Assembly: GCA_963565915.1 (NCBI GenBank)
Contig: OY751488.1
Location: 1,798,001-1,862,000 of the forward strand
From: Entoloma clypeatum
Lineage: Eukaryota > Basidiomycota > Agaricomycetes > Agaricales > Entolomataceae
Length of the DNA stretch: 64,000 nt
Direction: 5' to 3'
The notes under the pieces were generated by a model. The model saw nothing but the letters and a program-made list of their open reading frames with translations, was not told the origin of the DNA and searched no databases. This document shows positions 58,375-64,000 of the stretch, piece after piece. The position numbers were made by a program, and so were the translations under genes. Within the stretch, counting starts at the first letter, position 1; the number at the start of each line of letters is the position of its first letter.

Positions 58375-58862
58375 TTATGATCGTATTTTCACTTTTCACT
58401 TTATCTTATCTCAATCTTATCTATATCTTATCGTACATGAGGACATCTTATCATTATCATACAGCAGGTTGCGCAAGACCCGGAATCGCGCAGCATGATG
58501 CTGCCTCAATGCAGCCTCATGGTATTTACATATATAAGTAGGGTACTTTCACTTGTATTTGATAGCTTGTTCTCTTGAGATTCCCGCTGGGTCTCTTGGC
58601 AATACAGCACCTTCATCATCTTTCCACATTTTTCCTCTAAGTTCAGACATTTGGGCTTGCGACGTCGTTAGACTTAGCGTCTCCTCAACAGAAGAACAAG
58701 CTCTAAACTCGCCCGCCCAAACTCACTTCCCTTTCCTCCATTTCAACTTCGCCGTTTCATGCTTTTTTGTCAATAGTACTATACACAGACCCTAGCGTTA
58801 AGGGGGACCTCCCGGACTTCAGGGATAAGAAGAGAAACACTTGGTACACCCATTATAACTAG
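58373..58862 (+). repeat. Probable 5' LTR of gypsy E
   Basis: Starts TGTTATGATC at the edge of the palindrome, has a TATATAAG box at 58531-58538 about 160 bp in, and a CT-rich stretch after it. The right edge is uncertain because there is no second copy in the window. Confidence 0.45.
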
Positions 58863-59251
58863 CGTTGCTGTTTGAGACACACAGGGAAACGTTGAGCCCG
58901 CCCCGTGTTGAGGTGACCAAAGGCCGACACATCTAACCTTTGGGAAAGTTGCTGGTGCATGTGACGGTTTGGAAGAGAAGACCGTACACGTCTAGTTCGC
59001 AACAGGTGTTCCAATCCCCGACTCCTCGACATCTCGATTCGACCAGTCCAGTGCGCATAGGGTATTGACCGCATGGACTTCATCTTTCCTAGATCTTCCT
59101 CCATTCAGGCATCCCAACTGCCTGGGTAGACAGATTGTTCTTTGCTTTTCTTTTCAGATTTTTTTTCACCTAAGCGTCAGAACAGGGTCGCACGCCTGAC
59201 GTAAGGTACTACTGTTCAAACCAAAACACTCCCCCCCATCAGAACACCAAC

Positions 59252-60330
59252 ATGGACAGTCAAGATCTTCAGGACCAAGACCCCAAACATCATAAACATC
59301 ATGAACCCCCCATTGCACCACCTCCTCCCCAACCAGGCTGAAGAATTGAAATAGCTGCAGATCCCGGTAAATATAATGGATCCCGACCCCTGTTTTTGGG
59401 ATGATGGGCGAAAATGCTCATGTGGATCCGAGTAAATCGAGATTTGTTACATGGGGATGATGAAATCTGTATCGCAGTCTGGTCCTGATTAGATGGACCG
59501 ATTGCAGAAACATATGGGGAGACACGACTCACTCAATGCATGGAATCAAATGACTGGCCAACGTATTGGAACTTGATCTATTAGATTACCACGAGGTTTC
59601 GCCCTACCACCGAAGTGGAATGGGCCAGAGCAAAGATTGAGGGGTTCAAACAGAACCAGATGAATACAGAAGACTGGATCACGCAGTTTGGAACACTGGT
59701 GATCAAAGGGAAAATTGAGGATCACCATGGGATTTCCTTATTAGAGAGAAATGCCTGGGACTCAATTGTACAACAATTGTTTCAGCGAGGAAGATGGCAG
59801 AACACCATGCAGGAAACTGTTGAAGAAATCTCAGCCATAGGAAGGGCTGAAGAAAATTATGCCATGAGGCAAGGAATGAGGCAGGGACCTCAAAGACAAG
59901 GGAACCAATGGGGAAATCGCCCCCCAGAATCAGCAAGCACCACAGCCGCAAGGCCAGAATAATTTCAGAAGGCCCTTTGGGCAACAACAGAATGGGGGGT
60001 ACTGTCCCCAGCAAAACAGTCAGCAGCAACAACGACATGATCCAAACACGATGAACGTCGACAGGAACCAGCGACAAGCTCCTGGTAACTGCTATAGCTG
60101 TGGTGGACAGGGGCATTTTGCCCGAGATTGCAGGCAGCCGCAGCGCAGGGTACAAGTGGCAATGATCAAACAAATTGATGAGCATGAGGAGGAAGAAATT
60201 CTGAGACAGATAATGGCAAGGCGTCAAGCATGTCAAGCCACGATGGACAAATGGGTGTGAATAGCGTGCCTGCGCTGAATCCCAATGGACAAGCTGCAGG
60301 GCAGCAGGGTTTTGTAAACGTCAACCAGTA
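59252..60330 (+). pseudogene. Gag of gypsy E
   Basis: The ATG at 59252 gives MDSQDLQDQDPKHHKHHEPP. TGA stops follow near 59339, 59401 and 59488 and a TAG near 59582. The gag core reads VEWARAKIEGFKQNQMNTED and RNAWDSIVQQLFQRGRW. A frameshift near 59960 precedes the zinc knuckle CYSCGGQGHFARDC. Confidence 0.75.
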
Positions 60331-60360
60331 ATTCCCCCGCTGGCTCTGACAAATCATTAC

Positions 60361-61589
60361 AAACAATTGCCTATAGACTCTTATATACATAAGGACACTG
60401 TAAAATCATGGTTTCAGAAACTTTCGGATGCAGCAGTTACATACAATAAAATACTATCAGATAAACCTAGGAGAGAAAAACCAAAAAAAGATGAATTGGA
60501 CTTAGATATGCTTGTAAACTATATCATTGGGGAGTCCTCGGAAACGAGGCTTGGTTCAGCCCTTATGGATAAATGCTTAATTCCCTGTTCAGAAGAATCA
60601 GATAATTTAAATAGGCAAACAAACTCAATGGGGGAACCATCATTTATTAGATCAGCTTCTATGGAAAAAGAGCTCATAATGAAGATCATGCTGGAAACAC
60701 TGCAGGACAAACATACTTTTGATGTGGAAGCTTTACTGGACTCAGGGGCGACAGGAATGTTCATTGATGTGAACTTTGCCAAGAAAAACAACATTATATT
60801 AAGGGAACTACCATTTTCTATTCAGGTGTACAACATGGATGGCACACTTAACCAAGGAGGCTTGATCACTCATGAAGCAGTTCTGGCTATGTGACACAAG
60901 GGGCATGTGGAAAGAGCGGTGTTCGAGGCATGTAACTTAGGGAAAGCTAAAATTATTGTGGGACACACCTGGTTGAAACACCACAACCTGGAAATTGATT
61001 GGGAACATAGGAATGTCAAACTATCACGATGTCTGGAAGAATGTGGAATGCGTAGAATGCACTACTTAAAGAAAACGGCTAGAGCCAAATGGGGCAGAGG
61101 AATTATTGAAGCCATAGACGTGGATGAAGGAAGTATACCAGAGGAAGTTATTCATATGATCAGAGGAGCAAAGACGGAACCTATGCAAGAGGAATCTGCA
61201 GAGCAGAAAGTGCCTCATAAATATCACCCATATTTATCTGTCTTCGAGAAAAAGGCATTGGAAAGATTACCAATTTGGAAACCATGGGATCACGCCATAG
61301 ACCTAAAGCCTGATTTTGTCCCAAAGAAGGCTAAGGTTTACCCACTGTCACCGGAAGAAAGGAAAGAAGTATCTGAGTTTGTGAACAAGCAATTACATAA
61401 AGGTATATCAGACCTATCAAGTCATCACAAACCTCGCTGGTGTTCTTTATACCCAAAAAAGATGGAAAGAAACGAATGGTACAGGATTACCAATATATTA
61501 ATAGCTGGACTGTTCGAAATAATTATCCGCTCCCATCAATTTCAGAGTTGATCGATAAGTTAAAAGAGAAGAAAAGGTTCACCAAGATG
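60361..61589 (+). pseudogene. Protease and RT start of gypsy E
   Basis: The protease site LLDSGATGMFIDVNFAKKNN is intact; a TGA at 60892 separates it from IIVGHTWLKHHNLEIDWEHR. RT begins PWDHAIDLKPDFVPKKAKVY and PLSPEERKEVSEFVNKQLHK, then frameshifts after about 61400. FFIPKKDGKKR-like and NYPLPSISELIDKL-like blocks can be followed in other frames up to the break at 61589. Confidence 0.75.
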
Positions 61590-61819
61590 TAGTGTTTCTA
61601 AGTCCAGTCTCAAGAACCTAAAACCAGACCGAAACCAGACCCGAACAAACCAGATTGAGACCAGACCGCGGTCTCAAGTTTTAAGGTTTTCGATCACAAC
61701 CAGTCCTCGGTTCTCTCCAAATTTTAAGATTTGAAAGACTGGCCAAAGACCAGTTCGGACCAGTTTAAACTGGTCTTTTTCACAGAACACTCCGAGGGCC
61801 CAGCACCAAGCAAAATTTG

Positions 61820-61890
61820 TGCCATCAGTAAGACTTGAACTCTCAGCCTCTATAGTATATACTATTATTCTAACAATGCCACAGAACCAT
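61820..61890 (-). other. tRNA-like region, third copy
   Basis: Degenerate counterpart of 43640-43722, with the B-box-like GAGAGTTCAAGTCTTAC better kept than the A box. Confidence 0.4.
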
Positions 61891-63109
61891 TGTAATTTCT
61901 TGCTCACTCACTCTACATACCCACTTTTTCACTTCCCAAATAGGCCACTTCCCAAATAGGCACAACCAGCCAAAAAAGACAAAAGGTGTGTGTGCACCCC
62001 CCCCTGCCCCGATCACATGTAGACACAGGCTTTCAATAAAATCTATCAATATATTTTAACCTTTTCAACATGTGTGCCCCTCATTGCAAGGTCAGGAATG
62101 GGTGGATGCATCATTTCGATGTTGGATGACGCGCATCAAGCGCGCATCAAATGTGTCAAATGCATGTAAACAAATCCCCAAAAACATCGCACATCTGCTC
62201 ATTATGTCTACACAGGAACAAGTAAGGGTTTCTACTATATCAATTATGTAGGAGGGGATTATATCTCACTCAATATGTATTAATTTTGCCATGGATTTTA
62301 AGTTGTAGAGGTGCCATGCTCTGCAACAAAGAATAGTAAATAATGCACAAAATGCATCACACAGGCGCGCGCAGTGCCTTTCTCATAGCCTAATAATAGC
62401 TTAAAGTGATAGAACTACTTATGGGATATGTATTCACCTTCTGACACACTTTGTATAATTTTTAGAAGTCTAGATATGATAGAAATAATGAAATGTGCAG
62501 ATTTCAGTAAAAGTGTTATATCTCCATAATGACTCAACCAAGTTTGAAAAACAAATGTGCTATAATATCCCCTGAATGTGGAGAATCCAAATCTGAAATA
62601 AAAATTTTTGGTCAAATTTTCGACCTATTCTGCTCATATTCACCTTATGAAGTCCTTGAATTGTGTTTGAATGGTCTCAATAGGTTCACATGCAATGGTT
62701 AAATAGTATATATATATTACATGTAATCTAATGTGGTTGTGGAAAGGAGAAAGTAAGAAATATTGCTTTTTGTGTTTAAGGGAACTTATGCTGCACTGTT
62801 TATCACGATTTACAGGGTGTTTTGATACATCATTCTGCTACATAGACTCTCTACCAGACATAGCTAATGTATGTAACTGTATATATACTTACTATTGGTT
62901 TCAAGTATCTCTACATAAGTTATGAATAATTTTTGGGACTGGTGGTGCCATGGTTTGGGCATTGAGAGTACAAGTTTCAATGATGTGCATCGCTCGGCAT
63001 TGACTGCCAAGCATTTTCGGCAATTGCGGAAACTCAAACCATAAGTCGATTGCCAGCAAAACGTTCCCATAGTTTTCTTTTCCCCCACCTCCACTCCATC
63101 TGGCCACCA

Positions 63110-63385
63110 CCTCCACCCAATGGCCACCACTCATGCCCAACGGCGCCTTTTTGCGCCCAACGGCGTCCTCTCATGCCCAACACCCTCCCTTCAAGCCCAA
63201 CGCCTCGACTCATGCCTAACACCCTGCCTTCGAGCCCAACAGCCCCCCACTCGTCTCACTTGCGCCCAATGACATCCACTCACGCCCAACGATGTCCACT
63301 CATGCCCAACGGCGTCCACTCATGCCCAACACGCCCACTTGTGCCCAACGATGCCCAACGTGTCCACTTGCACCCAATGGCGTCA
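63110..63385. repeat. Minisatellite with GCCCAACGG core, third copy
   Basis: About 13 irregular units (for example CTCATGCCCAACGGCG), shorter than the arrays in the palindrome arms, with different unit order. Confidence 0.8.
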
Positions 63386-63641
63386 GACGGCAAGACTCAG
63401 ACGATATGCGCATGCGCCATCCAGTAGCATACTCGTAGCCTAGTACAGTACATATTATGAGTCTGGACTGGTTTAAACCGGTCCAGTCTCATCAGACCTG
63501 AATACATGGACTGGTCAGACTGGTCTCTCACCGGTCTGGTCTGGTTTTCCAAGGTGCCTATGTAAAATTGAGACCGGTGCGGTCCTCAGTCCTTCCTTTT
63601 TGGGGGTCAAAAACGAGACCAAACCAAACTTTCAATCACTA

Positions 63642-64000
63642 GCTCCTCCTGTCGGGCTTCTGGTGTGGCGAATGGGTTACTGGTGAAGTCTTCAAAGAAG
63701 TGTGACGTCTTGACTCATCTGGTAGTTGCTCTCTTTGCTCTGGGCGAACCTAACAAGATTTAGCAACTTGTTATGCTTAACAAACCGTTCCAAGGTTCGG
63801 GCAGAGTATGCAGGAAGTGGAAAGGCAAAGAGCAATGTGATTGCTAAATCTAAGGAATATAGCTATGGTACATGAGGTTTATATAGTACTGACTATGAGC
63901 GGTAGCAAATGAGTCAGTAACTGCAGAAGGCAGTGCACATGAGCAAGACGACTGCGGACTGAGTAATTGTTGAAACTTTTCCATCACGTAGATTAGATTA
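63642..64000 (-). mobile_element. A/B-family gypsy element F, 5' end
   Basis: 63642-63771 matches the 5' leader/gag start of copy B (GCTCCTCCTGTCGGGCTTC onwards). From 63772 (TGTTATGCTTAACA) an LTR of the same family follows, with TGAGTCA motifs; similarity ends near 63965. The subfamily resembles the LTR scraps in the palindrome arms (GCTATGGTACATGAGG). Confidence 0.75.

Larger units (their letters stand above)
58373..61589 (+). mobile_element. Ty3/gypsy element E, 3'-truncated
   Basis: Begins with an LTR-like sequence (TGTTATGATC), then leader, gag, protease and the first part of RT, ending in KKRFTKM where the third hAT-like copy starts. It has several stops and frameshifts. RNase H, integrase and 3' LTR are absent. 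Confidence 0.75.
61590..63641. mobile_element. Non-autonomous hAT-like element, third copy (2,052 bp)
   Basis: Left end TAGTGTTTCTAAGTCCAG, right end (reading inwards) TAGTGATTGAAAGTTTGG. Similar throughout to the palindrome copies but clearly diverged, and without the LTR scrap. The 8 bp outside each end differ (CCAAGATG and GCTCCTCC), and the two flanks belong to different elements (E and F). Confidence 0.8.

Noticed and set aside
61582..63649. Target duplication around the third hAT-like copy
   Set aside because: The adjacent 8-bp words (CCAAGATG and GCTCCTCC) do not match.

Overview
The window looks like accessory, repeat-rich sequence from a mushroom-forming basidiomycete (Agaricomycetes). 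Evidence: many short introns (about 45-75 bp), a polyporopepsin-type aspartic protease, DUF6532- and DUF6589-type proteins that are expanded in this class, and the mix of chromodomain Ty3/gypsy, Tad1-like LINE, hAT and Tc1/mariner elements. All calls come from reading the sequence; no database search was run.

Layout. (1) 1-11.5 kb is host gene space: a DUF6532-like gene, a remnant of an NAD(P)-dependent oxidoreductase, a secreted GMC oxidoreductase, tRNA-Val(AAC), a secreted ten-cysteine protein, a mitochondrial-type J-domain protein and a secreted aspartic protease. (2) 11,564-14,763 is a hAT transposon with clean termini and a perfect 8-bp target duplication. (3) 15.2-19.9 kb is gypsy copy A, 5'-truncated, followed by a frameshifted coiled-coil/CxxC gene (19.9-20.9 kb) and a second gypsy family, C (20.9-26.5 kb, minus strand). 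(4) 27.6-40.5 kb is a Russian-doll nest. A decayed DUF6589 gene is split by a LINE (13-bp target duplication, poly(A) tail). The LINE is split by gypsy copy B (5-bp target duplication, paired 401-bp LTRs). Copy B in turn carries a segment derived from family C in its integrase. (5) 40.5-58.4 kb holds gypsy D and a huge inverted repeat: arms 42,696-48,675 and 52,395-58,374 (about 5.98 kb each) around a 3.7-kb centre. Each arm holds the same loaded gypsy D, carrying a 2,369-bp non-autonomous hAT element, an LTR scrap inside that, and a defective Tc1/mariner element inside the D LTR. (6) 58.4-64 kb holds gypsy E, a third copy of the hAT-like element, and the 5' end of a further A/B-family gypsy element (F).

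Main messages. Gypsy copies A and B share the same frameshift and the same five in-frame TGA codons where arginine is expected, so a dead lineage was multiplied. CpG-type C-to-T decay (CGA to TGA, Asp to Asn and Glu to Lys at catalytic sites) is seen in nearly every element, as expected for a host that methylates or otherwise mutates repeats. The A/B-family LTR carries a cluster of TGACTCA (Gcn4/bZIP-type) sites before its TATA box, and both A and B carry an extra ORF between integrase and the 3' LTR. The Tc1 element has had its 3' end replaced by an inverted copy of its own 5' end. The palindrome's inner edges coincide with gypsy D LTR termini.
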